Made by a program: the position numbers and the translations under genes. Under the pieces are notes generated by a model. It saw only the letters and a program-made list of their open reading frames with translations, did no database searches and had not been told where the DNA came from. From contig FTLJ01000096.1 in assembly GCA_900155495.1 (NCBI GenBank), positions 37,093 through 101,092 on the forward strand: a stretch of DNA of 64,000 nucleotides. Direction: 5' to 3'. The DNA is from Porogramme epimiltina (taxonomy: Eukaryota; Basidiomycota; Agaricomycetes; Polyporales; Polyporaceae). Below, one piece after another: positions 23,095-35,573 of the stretch; positions within the stretch are counted from its first letter, which is position 1; each line of letters starts with the position of its first letter.

Positions 23095-24561
23095 ATGGGG
23101 ACCGCATGTCCTGCAACTGCATCCCTCGTATGCATCGATGATTCCGCATCGGGTATAGTATACTCAGGAAATTGGAACCATATCAAAGGAACGTCGGGGT
23201 ACGCCTCATGGATGGATGGAACGGCATCCGTCTCTTCTGAAGACGGAGATTCTGTGTCGTACGTGTTCACCGGTACGCATACCTAAACTCGTTTCAATCT
23301 CTCATATGCCTCTTAAATGCTACTCAAGGAACGACTATCCTTATATTCGGACTATGGTCCACTGGCGCCAATTCCACGAGCAGGCTAACCTATTCACTCG
23401 ACGGCGGCGATACGAAGGCATACTCTGCCAATAGCGTGTCTAATACGTCCCCACTCCCTGTGCTACTAATCAACTGCTCTTCTCTGGTACCCACTACGCA
23501 CAAGCTGGTCATTACGAATGGCGGTGGTACATTGCAATTCGACTCGTTGCAAGTCTCTGAAGAATCCTCGAGAAACACAACAACGGGCCCAACCTCGTCG
23601 TCTTCCTCAATATCGACACCTCTCACAACCTCGCCGTCTTCCTCAAGTTCAACGCCTCTTGCAACCCTGCAATCATCATCCACCTCGCCTCCGATTATCA
23701 CGACTTCACCTACGCCAAACTCCTTTACATCTGGAGGTGCGTCCCTTAGCCCCTTAATATCAAATCAACTCAGCCCCCTTACCAGTGAGTGTCTTGGATG
23801 TCCCACCTTCACTGTTGCTAATGGGACCCTTTCACAGGTAAGATCTGGGGAACAACCAACAACGCCTCCACACAATCAGCGTATCCCACATTATCAGTGT
23901 CAACCGCAGCAAAGACAGTACCCTCAACACAATCGAGCAGTACAGCAAACCACGCGCTAACGCCAGGCATAATAGCTGGGATATCAGCGGGGCCTCTCAT
24001 CCCAATAATTCTCCTCGTTGGAGCATTTTTCTATGTAAAGAGAAGGAGATCACCAAGAGCAGTTATATCTCAAGGTTAGTGGCTCAAAATCCAAGAAGAA
24101 CGACTTCACAGACTGTTATCACAGCACGCGGCACGTCAATACTGTCAACCGAAAGTTTGAGCCTCTCCTCGTCATTGGACTCCAGAGGAATTTCCCGACG
24201 AATAGAGATTCCTCCTTCGTCTGGCTGTTTGGGTACTGTCGGCAGAGATATGGCCGGTGGGCAAAGGACCTCGGAGTCGTCGACAAATACCGAGAAAATC
24301 CTACCTCCTGGCCTCGACGTCCACTCTCCCTACCAGTCACCCAGTGAAGAGGTCAGTGGGGCTTCGGGATCCGGAACCTCGGGCATTCAGTCGACAACGA
24401 GCTACGATGGACTACCAACCGAACAGGGGGGTACCCCTATCTCCTCCCTATCTGGTGGTATGATTGACATTATTATTGACCCTGCTCTATACCCCGATCG
24501 CTCTACCATGATGGGAAGCAGTATTTATGACACCCCTCCCCCTCCATACGCTACGCTTTAG
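23095..24561 (+). CDS. S7: PY-motif single-pass membrane protein, type B ectodomain
   Basis: Exon 1 (23095-23272) begins MGTACPATASLVCIDD, then VYSGNW, and ends YVFTG with the conserved phase-1 intron. Exon 2 (from 23329) reads GTTILIFGLWSTGANSTSRL and closes with HKLVITNGGGTLQFDSLQVS, corresponding to S6. A stalk of Ser/Thr/Pro imperfect repeats (23590-23710) follows, interrupted by an intron near 23790-23837. The helix GIIAGISAGPLIPIILLVGAFFYV ends in KRRR. The tail ends TPPPPYATL, a PPxY ligand, at the stop 24559-24561. The intron after the helix would be very short (about 38 nt) if placed at GTTAGT, so that join is uncertain. No signal peptide; closest relative in the window is S6. Confidence 0.72.
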
Positions 24562-25963
24562 TCTTGTGTATACAGGCTGTGTTTTTGAATAAGTCTTGGA
24601 ACCCTAGTATAAAGCCAATTTCGCCTACTTTAATCAGGATATACCGCCCGACTGTAAAGTAAACAAGCCCAGGTGCTATGACGCTGTTGCAAGGGATTGC
24701 AGATAATAGTTTGAGGGATAGCTGGCTAGAAATTAAATCTGAGGAGGGTCTGCTGGCGAAATTCAACCATTTTATTGTGTGATACTAGAAGGATACTACG
24801 GCGTTCACCGAATCGATTAATGTACATCTATTAAGATGTACACGGTGGGAAGGGAACCTGTCCATTGAGAACGCTACCTCTTTCTAGACGATGAACTGGT
24901 CGGGCCGGCATATGCATGTGCGGGAATACCCCGGCTACTCTTAATGTCCTCTTGTCAAAGCATAGGCTTATTTCGCGACTCGTCGGAATATCTCATTCTC
25001 ATTTTTATGTATCTCGGCTTCTGCACACCATTAACATTCCCTTCCTCTCTTGGTGACTACCGCCGCCAAATTTCTCTCATGCTTGCTGAACTTATGAAGC
25101 ACTCGTTGCAGTCTTACACGTATCCCCGTCTACCGTCACTCTACCCAAAAACATACTTATCTGCATTACTATACGACATATTTGTCGTTCGCACGAATCA
25201 CACCAATGTATATACAACTCTAGTATATATCTTCCTATCCCTTACGTACCAGGTATCGTAGTGATTTAGTCCTGATAAGGTTTGCGTTCTCTCTAGTCTA
25301 TCAGAATATCAACGCCGCAGTCCCAAGCCAATATATCTATCATTCACCACTGACAGGTTTACGCGCGGCTATATAGGTTTTTGTTCGGGATTTTCCCATC
25401 TACCACGTAATTACTCTTCTTCGTCTGACGGTGCTGATATGTGGCACAGCACGTCCAACTAAAACATCGTTGGAGTCTCTGTAAGCTCCCCGATCGTATT
25501 TTCCACGTTCAGGTCGCACAGACTGATACTGTTAGACAATGTGGGGTGGGCCTATATATGGAGCAACGGCATCATATTACTCTCTAGTCTCTACAGGAAG
25601 ATGTATATCCTAGGTGAAATAACATAGCTTGTGGTGACCCCAGCCCAAGGTAAGTCCCACCTATGTAAATGCACCAGATATGCATAATTTCTGAGGTCGC
25701 ATTTCCGCATTGTGTATCACACACCAGTGTACGATGTCGATACGAGCTGCATTAAGATCATCACGTCATCTTCTCTTCTTTGATACGTCTTCGGGCGCAC
25801 AAGATCGCAGTGGATGTTACGGGAATTCTCTTGGCCACAGAAACGATAGCAATGCTTAGACGTATATGAACTGAGGCCGCTTTAATTATATCGACGTCAC
25901 CGCATTCCCGTTCCTATCCCCTGCTCTAACTTCTTCGTATTGCGCCGACTCCTACCTCGCCTT
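24562..25963. other. Intergenic, S7 to S8
   Basis: The least gene-like spacer on the left half. A 105-codon frame at 24944-25261 shows no domain. No repeat or RNA gene is recognised. Confidence 0.4.
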
Positions 25964-27233
25964 ATGTCTCCTTCCTCAGTGTGCACACCCAGTATTGACT
26001 CGGAATGCCTCGATGATTATGATGCGGTATATTATAGCAACCAAGATGATTTCTGGTGGAATCCTCCCGGGGTCATTGACAATCCTGTTGTATACCAAAA
26101 CACAATCACGTATACCATATTTGAAGATGTGCAAGGAAGAGTACCGTTTAATGGTGAGACGTCCTTAGAAACCCCAAAATATCGTTGTTAATCTAGGAGC
26201 AGGAACTTATATTATGGCGTATGGATGGTGGCTCGGCCCTGGACACGCAACTTTCGCTATTCAGGGCACTCCTACACTCTCTATAGAACAAAATACAACA
26301 AATGCGTCTCCAGAAGTATTCTCAGATTATTATTCGAACTCTCTATCAACCCTCCATCAATCTACGTTGCTCTTCTCTTCTCAGCCACTTCCCCTAGGAG
26401 AGCACGTTCTCAACTTTACCAACTTCGGATCATTACTAGCAGTTGATTATTTCAAAGTGTTCCTAAACTCATCGACGACGACAACGTCCATAAGCCCATC
26501 ATCTACTACTGCAACAACGAGTACGCGTACGTATAATCCACATCCATTCATATTGATTTCAAGTATTAATTGAGCACATACCCATATAGAAACAACCTCG
26601 AGTACTGCACAATCGACACAAAACGCTAGTCAATCAAAACCACACCACATCACAACAACCGCAGTTGCAGTCATAGGAGTCATTTCTGGATGTGTTCTGT
26701 CGCTTGGGCTCGCCCTCACGTTTTACTACTGCTGCAACAAAAGGATCCGCAAAAATAGGACAAGCCCATCCTACGCTTCTGAGAACACAAAAATAGGTCC
26801 GTGAGCTTTCTTTTACCTAATCATCCTGTATCTCAACACTCACCACGCCCTTTCCTTTCATGTAGATGTCCCGAGTCCGGAGCGATTCATGCGGGAACAA
26901 AACGATACACCCCTAGGAACCCCCACTCAGTCGCTTCTCCCCATGCGTCACCCACATTTCCAGGAAATTAGTGACGACGGCACAACTTTCATCATGACAC
27001 CATCAGTTTCTGGCTCGGCTGTGAGCGGAGGGAGGTCCTCTTGGAGAGCTTTGCTCCCCGCTTTGAGCCCCCTTCGACCTGGAGAACCATCTACGAGCTT
27101 TAGCGCACCTCATGGAGGAACCCTTACTCCGCCGTCGAGAAGTGACATTGGGGGTTCAAATCACGGGTCGGTTGATGTTTCGTATAAGGGTTTCCGTGGG
27201 GACACCTCTATTCGAGCAGGGAACGTTGTATAG
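25964..27233 (+). CDS. S8: single-pass membrane protein, type B ectodomain, no PY tail
   Basis: Exon 1 (25964-26153) begins MSPSSVCTPSIDSECLDD and ends VPFNG at the phase-1 intron (26154-26202). Exon 2 opens GTYIMAYGWWLGPGHATF and closes the domain with LLFSSQPLPLGEHVLNFTNFGS and VDYFKVFLNSS. After a Thr-rich stalk and another intron comes the helix AVAVIGVISGCVLSLGLALTFYY with the stop-transfer NKRIRKNR. The tail starts DVPSPERFMREQND after the post-helix intron and carries HFQEISDDGTTFIMTPS, shared with S9. It ends GNVV without any PPxY. Three to four N-glycosylation sites lie in the ectodomain. Nearest relative is S9, directly downstream, suggesting a recent tandem duplication. Confidence 0.78.
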
Positions 27234-27960
27234 GAAAATTGGTACCTAGCAGACAGTATGCCCTTTTAGGACATCTCTAATAGCGTTGCTTCCCAGTCTT
27301 CTTCTTGACACGGCTTCACTAACAGAACAAAGAACATATCAGAACGGTCGCGGCGTCCTTTTAACATCATTCTGTGAAGTATACTGCGAATATCCTTCCA
27401 CTATGTAATCCACATCTACCTTCACAGAATCTGACCAGCGCGGCAAAACCTCATTGTAGTCCTTAGAAATTAGAGGGACCATAGACAACCGCAGCGTCAC
27501 CCGCGTGAGACCGTGCACGCTACCGTCGTGAGAAGCGCTTTCAATTCCCGCCATCTGTGCCTGCCACGTGAAGACCAGCCGCCTTGACGGTGCTGCTTCG
27601 TAGAGTCCCCAGCCGCGATGCTGCTAAGGCATTACCAGGATCGGCATGACAGTAAGCAGTAATAGCATACTGGATTGAAACCAGCTCATTGGATTTGTGA
27701 GGGTCTGCGCAAGGCAAGACTAGTGCGTATATCTCAGTCGCATTACTCAATGTTCCACGGCTCTCACCCTCTGACTCCCCTTTAGTTGAGATCCGATCAA
27801 TTAATCTCTGATCTTCTGTCCGGATTACAGCCGGTGTCACGGTTGGACAGACATCTATGCGGCATGCCCGGGGGTGGGCAAATTTCGATAGTGTGTCGAT
27901 CGAGTCCTCCTACCCTCGCTCCCCCAAGTACATCTCTTCATCGGACACTCGTCCTGTTCA
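27234..27960. other. Intergenic, S8 to S9
   Basis: No gene is recognised. Short open frames here have no domain or splice support. Confidence 0.4.
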
Positions 27961-29141
27961 ATGTCCGGACAGACCCTTTGCGTATCCGATGCCTCGCCGG
28001 AATGCATTGATGATCCTGCAGGGTTCTATTTCGACGAAAAGACGTTCCTCTGGCAGCCGCGACCAGGGATTTCCAATCCCGCAACGTACCTCAACTCGGT
28101 GACGACCACATTCGCACAAACATGGGGAACGTTGACTTTCAATGGTAAGATCCTATTCTCAGTCATCTGGCAACGGGGATTGACCTGACCTTGTGTAGGC
28201 ACATATGTTCTTGTCTACGGCTGGTGGCTCGGCGTCGGCAACGCGACATTCACTCTTCCGGGTGTCCCTCCAGGCTCGATATTTGAAGACACCACGACTG
28301 TCTCTCCCGCAACGTTCAGCGATGCTGCAGGATTCGTAGATGCTCTTCCCCAAGCTACACTACTCTTCTCCTCCCAGGCTCACCCGCTCGCGCTGGGGCA
28401 GCATGTCCTCAACTTCACCAACTTCGGATCATTCTTGGGAATCGACTATTTCAAAGTGTTTCTCAACTCTTCTGCCATTCCTTCTACCAAAGTTCCTTCT
28501 ACCATTCCTTCTACCAGCAATATGGCGCCATCCTCGACCAGGATCACGTCCGAGACATCTTCGGCCGCGAGCACGTCGTCGAACACAGGAGCGGCGCAGA
28601 GTATACGTACGTTGTCGTCTTACCCTTACATACATGCAAGCGCTTTAGGACTCAAGGGTATCGTTACAGCCCATATCTCGCCTGTGTCCTCAAGTTCTGC
28701 ATCGGAGGTACAGAATTCTTCCACGGCCCAACAACACCACGCATCTGTATCCTCTGCAGCGATCGCAGGAATCGTCGTCGGATGCACTGTGTTGCTTGCC
28801 CTCATCCTCGCTCTTTACTACTTCCGTCGCAAGCGGATGCATCGAAGTGGAGCCAGACTGCTCGATTCAATTTACGAAACTACGCCAACAGGTTGGTACA
28901 CTTACCTTTCCACACAAGCGTGTTTGACCGTTTCTCCGTGTTGCGATTTTCGCCTATAGGCTCTCGTCCCGAGCAGTCCATGCAGGAGCAACATGGCGAT
29001 CCCAACCCTTTAGGACTATACCTTCAGCCGCAGCCTCCTCCCCACCGCCCAGAGTTCCAGGAGATAAGCGACGACAACACGACATTCGTCATAACGCCAT
29101 CGGGCCCGAGCTCAACTACCCGTGCAGCCAGGTCTTCTTAG
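27961..29141 (+). CDS. S9: single-pass membrane protein, type B ectodomain, no PY tail
   Basis: Exon 1 (27961-28144) begins MSGQTLCVSDASPECIDD and ends LTFNG at the phase-1 intron (28145-28198). Exon 2 reads GTYVLVYGWWLGVGNATF, then LLFSSQAHPLALGQHVLNFT and GIDYFKVFLNSS. The stalk contains a repeated (I/V)PST unit (28470-28520) and Ser/Thr runs. The helix IAGIVVGCTVLLALILALYYF is followed by RRKR. After the post-helix intron the tail reads GSRPEQSMQEQHGDPNPLG and EFQEISDDNTTFVITPSG, and stops at ARSS. It therefore shares with S8 both the acidic FQEISDD box and the absence of a C-terminal PY motif. No signal peptide; the ligand is unknown. Confidence 0.8.
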
Positions 29142-30398
29142 AAGGGTGTTGCGTGCCCTACAACCTCTCTCAACCAGCCTCGTTTTTTATACGCGGATCA
29201 ACGGCTTCGTAGGAATAATGCAGGTGCCTACAAGGATTCTGTTGTGTCTCTGTCGGCTTGATCAGTAGACCGTGCGAGCAAAGAGACAAAGAGTACATAC
29301 ATTCGCCCCGCTGTATGTACAATCGCACGTGTTCAACCCCCCTTTGTCACCCTGGCACGATTTCGGTCAATAGGAGGGAGACCACTGAGTACTGAACGTT
29401 GACGTTGAATGTCGAGCACAACCAGCCCGCCCGGCAGCAAGGCTGAGCGCCGAATTTCGAAATATCTCCCTGTCACGTGCCTGTGAGAAAGGTGACGCAA
29501 TTCTTGCGAGGTGTCGAGGCGTGAGAATAACCTTCCTAAACCTCCTAAATCGGTTCCATGAGTCGACGGCCAGCCAAGGGTTCGTCTTTGAATATGGTTT
29601 CCTACTAGTGACCTCGATTGGCTTAGAGCGGAATCTTCACCAGGCTTTTCGGGACCCTAGTCTCCCACCAAGACCCATCCCCGCGCCTCTGCCAGCAGAG
29701 AGATGTAAGCCGAACCTATCAGCTCTCCGTCCTGAACGTTACTACTTCCGGCGGGCCCTTTCATGGTGCTCGATGAATCCCCGCCGCGCTGTATCATGTG
29801 AGCTACCCGTTCTCGCAGAAGCCTTTCCGACAGTTGCGCAGGCTCTGCTGTCAGGTAAAGCGACACGATTACTTCATACCCGCGCAGTTCGCTTCCACGC
29901 GGCCACTCTTCCCTAATTCAAAAGCCTCAGAATTCCGCCTCAAGAAGCCGTTCGGCCTTCAAGAGAGATGGCTCCGTTCCGTAAGACACAGTTCATGAAT
30001 CATCACCACCCAGAAACCTTGCTCGGCCACTGGTCGCTAATAATATCCACAGATAAGCGTTTCACGAGCTGCTTTTGCGATTATGATTGTAAGTGAAATT
30101 CACCCATACAGCCTATAGTACTACTAATTGTATGCTCACATTAAGGTATACATCATATACTCCTCCTTTGGAGCTCATCCTCACTACATCCACCACTTAC
30201 GAGGCGGCGGGCGCCAGAAATTCGAGATCGAATACCAATTGCAATGGCGCCAGTATCGAAGACCTCCCAGCTCCACGAATCTGCGTCTTACTCGGACCAT
30301 TCCGTTTTTACCGTGCGTATTATAGGTCTCCGCTGGCTTTAAGGTCCTAATACTCCGTTTTCACGTCCTTGATCCTTCTCGCACTACCAAACCCCCGC
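29142..30398. other. Intergenic, S9 to MFS-1
   Basis: No gene is supported. A 131-codon frame at 29521-29916 shows no domain. Confidence 0.4.
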
Positions 30399-32902
30399 AT
30401 GTCTCACCCACCGACGCCAGAGCGCAAGCCCCCATTCGAGGGAGACAAACACCCCGAAGACGTCAGGTTGGAAGACACATACCAGGCGTCCGACCCACGT
30501 CCTGTTGTGTACTATCGAGATGAAAAGCTCTCACCTCCGGTCATGACTGCCGACGAGGAGAAGCGACTGTGGCGTAAGGTCGATTGCCGGTTCCTTCCTA
30601 TTGTCATTCTGCTGTACCTCTGCTCGTTCCTGGACCGCAGCAACATTGGTTAGTGGGGGATGTTCTCTATGCAAGCGAATCGTTCGCTAACTTACGCGTA
30701 TCCCAGGAAATGCAAAGCTGCAAGGCCTCACTGTACAGCTCCATTTGACGGGTCAGAAGTACAACATTGCGCTGGTGAGTGTCGCATCACTCATTAACGA
30801 CCGCCTTACTGAACAGAACCTCCTCAGACCATGTTCTTTGTTGTGCGCACTCTATTTCTCGACCATAGGATCGAAGTGACACAATATCTCCCAGGCTTAT
30901 AACTGCTTCACCATTCAAGCGAAGTAAGTGTTGTCCATACGTTATGTCGCTTTCACTCACTCGACCGCACTATACCAGTCTTGTTTTGAAGAAGTTTCAT
31001 CCTTCAAGATGGCTGCCTGGCCTCACAGTGAGTGCATTACGTGGCGCAAATGTTTCGACACGATGACGTCAATCACGGATAGGTAGCCTGGGGCATAATG
31101 ACGTATGTTGCCCTACATAGATTCCACTTCTCTCTCTCATTTGTTGCTCTAGGGTGCTCATGGGGTTTGTCAAGAGGTACGTAGAACTGTAAAACACCCT
31201 TAAAGCCCTCTAAATGAGCTGCAATTGCGCATACAGCTACCCTCAGCTTGTCGGAGTCCGCATATGCCTTGGTATCGCTGAGTCCGGTCTTGCATCGGGT
31301 GTATTCTACCAGTGTGTTCACCCCCAAAGATCAAGATACCTTCCTGACATCCCTTTAGTTTCACCTTATGGTATCCGCGACATATGCTTCAAGTACGGAT
31401 CGGGCTCTTCTGGGCTGGTGCAACTCTCGCCGGAGCGTTCTCGGGCTTCCTCGCTTTCGGGATCTCTTTCATGAGCGGAATTGGTGGTCTTGAGGGCTGG
31501 TCGTGGATATTCGTACGAATCGCCTTACGTTCACTGCGCACGAAAGCACCCACTCACAATGCGAAAACCTAGATCATCGAGGGCCTGTTCACTGTCGTAG
31601 TAGGGGTCATCGCGTTTTACGGTAGGTTGCAACCTCACGCTCTCTCTCTGCCTTGCATGCGAGCTAAAACGCCTGATAGTACTGATTGATCTCCCCGGGA
31701 CTGCAAGCTTCCTCACTCCTGAAGAACGAGCATTTATTCTGCATCGTAAAAGTATGTCCATCCATAATATGTCATTGATATAGCTTTGACAGATACCCAC
31801 TGTTTAGAATACGACAATTCCTCCGTAGGGGAGGAAGAGCTTTTCAAACTACGTCACGTCAAGGAGGCCCTATTAGACTGGCAAGTATGGCTATTAAGCC
31901 TGATTAACATGACCGTTACTACTGCTGGTAAGAACTTTCGCCTCTACTTGTATTACACATGCTCACCGTCCCTGTTCTTCATAGTATATGGCATCGCGCT
32001 CTTCCTTCCGTTCGTGTTATAACTCTTTCCGCAACGCATCGCCACTGACACAGATCCCTCAGGACCATCATTAACGGGTATGCCGTGTCCTTCGTGTAAA
32101 TCGTCACTGCTCATCCTAAAGAAATACATAGGTTTGGCTTCAACACAGCAGTCTCGCAGCTGCTCACCATCCCGCCCTATGTGGTGGCCAGTAAGTGGAA
32201 CGGCTTACCTGAGATCCTCGTGTTCACCCTCACCCATTGTAAATCCACTTTCCAGCTGTGAACGTAGTTGCGTGGTCAGTCTGGGCCGACGCCATCAAGA
32301 TGCGCTCCCCTTTCGTCGCTGCGGGCCTCCTACTCTGTGTAGCTGGGTTCTCCGTGAACATCGCTGACGTGTCCATCGGAGTGAAATACTTCGGGACGTT
32401 CCTTATCGCCACAGGCGGGTACGCGGCGTTCCCCGCTATCACATCATGGTGCGCCCTTTCCGCGTTCTCCCCCTCCGTGCCGATCGCCATTCTCATCTTC
32501 GAATTGGACAGGATTCCGAACAACGTCGGTGGGCACTACAAGCGCGCTGTGGCCATCTCCGTTGATGTCATCTTTGGCAACTGCGGCGGCATTATCGCGA
32601 GCAATGTCTACCGCGCCCAGGACGCACCGCGCTACGTGATGGGTCGTACGTCCCCTTGCTTATCCTGTATGCCCAGCGGTCATGCCTCTTACTCAACCTC
32701 GCATGTGTCCACAGATGCTATCGAGCTCGGTATCGTAGGCTTAGGGTTGATTCTCACGCCCATCGCGGCATTCATATACTTCAGAATCAACGCAGGGCGA
32801 GAAGCGCTTCTTCGCGAGGAGGCTGAGAAAAGCGTGCGAAGGGCTCCTGAGGAGTTGAGGCAGCTTGGAGATCGCGCTCCGGACTTCAAGTACATGCTCT
32901 GA
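30399..32902 (+). CDS. MFS-1: anion:cation symporter-type carrier (nicotinate/allantoate permease-like)
   Basis: A plasma-membrane carrier of the fungal Dal5/Tna1 group, which takes up organic anions such as nicotinate, allantoate, vitamins or dipeptides. The ATG at 30399 opens a hydrophilic leader ending EEKRLWRKVDCRFLPIV, then LLYLCSFLDRSNIG and, after an intron, NAKLQGLTVQLHLTGQKYN, the diagnostic helix-1 region. Later exons carry the helix 3-4 block (GVRICLGIAESGLASGVFY), GIGGLEGWSWIF, EEELFKLRHVKEALLDWQVW, GVKYFGTFLIATGGYAAFP, and the signature NNVGGHYKRAVAISVDVIFGN with SNVYRAQDAPRYVMG. It ends LGDRAPDFKYML. About ten exons separated by short introns. Several internal joins were not solved, so an inactivating lesion in the middle cannot be excluded. 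It is paralogous to the gene at 40898. Confidence 0.85.
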
Positions 32903-34102
32903 GATGAGCACGGTTGTGATATCTCTGCAGGGTAGTAGTCACATTACCGTGTCAGTACGCTCGCCAGCGCCAGCTGATTGTGCTGTAATAGGCGTTCGCG
33001 TGGGTTAAATAAATCAACTACTTCGATCAAAGCTTCTTGCAGTGAATATCAGATGAATGGCAATAGTTACAGCGACTGATCACGTGCAACGCGTGATATA
33101 TTGTAGCAAGGGACGGCGTCCGTGTATGCTTGATGTCGGGTTTGTGGTGGCACGGCGGCTGGTGGTATGGCTGTCGTGCAAAGACCTACGTACGCGCACC
33201 GCACTCTGCGCCCTCATAGCTCACCGCTTGATACTCACGGGAACACTAGCCTCCACGGGAATCATACCTTGAATAATAGACCCTGTTTGTGCGTAAAGAC
33301 ATTTTTCCCGGCGTCAGGGGGTGAAGTGGCAGGAAGCTGCTGCTATAGTTAAAGCACTGCCGTCGACAGGACCCCTACGCACAGACAGCGGGAAGCTTCA
33401 CAAAAAACAATAGACCTTAGTGCCTCCCGTCATCTCCCGCACCGAGCCGAACGTAGGCCGATCCCGCTTTCCAAGTTCTATAAGGAACACCGACGAGGTT
33501 CCCGGTTGTGAAGATAATTGATATATTTATTTAGTATGTCCTTATTCACTGATACCTACCCAATCATTTGAGCTCCCATTGACACCTGTACACTGACTGA
33601 ACGTACTACTTCCAATAGGAGCTTGAAGGTGGAACTACCACACTTCGGTCTACTCGATCTGACTGATGACTAGGACGATCGAAACTCACAATGACTCTGG
33701 AAGCTATAGAAGGCCCACCAGCATCATGATGCGGCATCCCATCGCCGACACGAGCTCGTTCCACAGGTACTGTTCAATACAGTAAAGCTGTCAAAGTTCC
33801 TAGCCTTGACACTAGGCCACCTACTGCAACAATCACGCTGTCTAAGAGGTGAAATTATATGACGTGATGGAGCCTAAAGCTAATCACTCTGCCTCAATTA
33901 TCACCACAATCGTACACTTCATATGATGGACGATTACTACTCACTCTTAACCCTAATATCTCTGCGCCTCATCTTCTGATATGTGTTCCGTAAAACGGAC
34001 ATGCATTGCATTGTAACAGAAGCTATACTTGTTCTGTGTGGGAGACTTCCCTGAGCTAGTTAAAACGCTCAGGCACATAAGAATCCCCTGTACCTCACAG
34101 AG
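32903..34102. other. Intergenic, MFS-1 to S10
   Basis: AT-richer spacer with several small open frames. No gene is recognised. Confidence 0.4.
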
Positions 34103-34110
34103 TATATAAA
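34103..34110 (+). promoter_or_regulatory. TATA box of S10
   Basis: TATATAAA lies about 72 nt before the ATG at 34182. It overlaps the upstream ATG at 34110, which argues that 34110 is not the translation start. Confidence 0.55.
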
Positions 34111-34181
34111 TGCCTATAGGGAAAGCCCCTCCCTCGCGGTCGTACTATCCACGCCCTCTGCTGCACAAACCCTCGGCTCCG

Positions 34182-35573
34182 ATGACAGGTCCTGTGCCAT
34201 GCCTCGCGGATTCTTGGACTATGTGCTTCGATGATTCTAGAGTTCAGTTCAACCCTCCTCAAAACGCTACCAACAACCCCGACAATAAGACTCACTGGGT
34301 ATATTGGGACACATTCCATAACCAGGATATTTATGAAGATTCTCTAACATTTACTTTCGATACGAATGTTACGGGATCGTTCACTTTCAACGGTGAGTTC
34401 TGCCTCTGGAACTCTGTCGTGCTCATTGTCATCTCCAACTCAGGCACAGCCATCGAAGCATATGGCTGGTGGCTGGGCTACGCGCCCCCTCAGTACGGGC
34501 ATGCGGAATTTACCCTGGATGAAATGCCAACGGTCATCACCACAGATATATACGAGAACACCACTACAGTCTCATACGGGGACGCTGAAACATTCGCTCG
34601 ATCTGCTGGCCCCGCAACCCTTCTCTTCTCCTCTGCTTCACAGCCACTGTCCCTCGGTAACCATCAATTGGCCTTCAAAAATGCTGGATATTTCATGGCT
34701 TTCGACTATTTCAAAGTCTACATTAATCCGGCAGGTATTACGTCGACGCCCTCGGCATCCCAACCTTCCGGTATGCGTTGTTGGCGTTCCGTAAACTATA
34801 AAGACATTAATCATACATGCGTGTATTCTCACGTCGCCTTTACGGAATTCATCTTTACAGGAACGCAGACCCAATCCGTCCCCCAAGTACCGATCGGCGC
34901 TCCCGGGTCAACTACCTCCGTGGTCGTTGCTGGAATCGCTGCAGGATGGGCAGCGTCGCTCGCTCTTGCATTTGTTGCGTTTTACTACTTTCGAAGGCGT
35001 GAGTATAAGCTGGGGAAACTCAAGGCAAATATCGTTTTGGATACTCCTCCGGGTTGGTATGCCGTAGCACTCTTAGTCTGGTAAAATGTCAGGCTAATAC
35101 GGTAATCAGAAATGGCACCAATCGTGCCATTCATTCCAGAGCAGCACGAAGCCCACATCTCAGCCCCACCACCCCGCGCTTCCGCACAAGCCAAGCCGCG
35201 GGGTACCCAACCCAACCCAAACGGACCCCCCACACCAGCATTCATCCCCTCGGCCGCTGCTTTCCACAATTCAAGTTTATCGCCACCGATATCTCCGGAA
35301 CTTTCCACTCCGAAGAGAAGCATTCCGCACACAGAACCTATGAAAGCGACCTTCCGCGACACAGGAAGCTTGCATGATATGCCCGGACCTTCAATGCGTG
35401 GAAGCGTGGCGACTGCAGATATCTCTGGGGAGAGTTACAGAACTGAAGAGGGTACAGGGGGGAGAAGAGGTAGCTCTGTCGTAGGAATAGCACTGACAAC
35501 GGACACGCACCACACTGTCGATGCCACCGAGCCCTCCGTCATCTCTGCAATTCCTCCTCCGTACAATGGCTGA
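34182..35573 (+). CDS. S10: PY-motif single-pass membrane protein, type B ectodomain
   Basis: The start 34182 gives MTGPVPCLADSWTMCFDD, aligning with the other type B N-termini; the upstream in-frame ATG at 34110 sits on the TATA box. Exon 1 (34182-34392) ends FTFNG at the conserved phase-1 intron; exon 2 (from 34444) reads GTAIEAYGWWLGYAPP. The domain closes with LLFSSASQPLSLGNHQLAFK and AFDYFKVYINP. A short stalk leads to the helix SVVVAGIAAGWAASLALAFVAFYYF and the stop-transfer RRREYK. The tail follows a post-helix intron (APIVPFIPEQHEAHIS...) and ends AIPPPYNG, a PPxY ligand, at the stop 35571-35573. The domain is larger than in S8/S9 but clearly homologous. Confidence 0.8.

Noticed and set aside
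24944..25261. 105-codon hydrophobic open frame
   Set aside because: No domain, AT-rich spacer composition and no promoter or splice support.
34110..34181. Upstream ATG start for S10
   Set aside because: It overlaps the TATATAAA element, and the start at 34182 aligns with the other six type B proteins.
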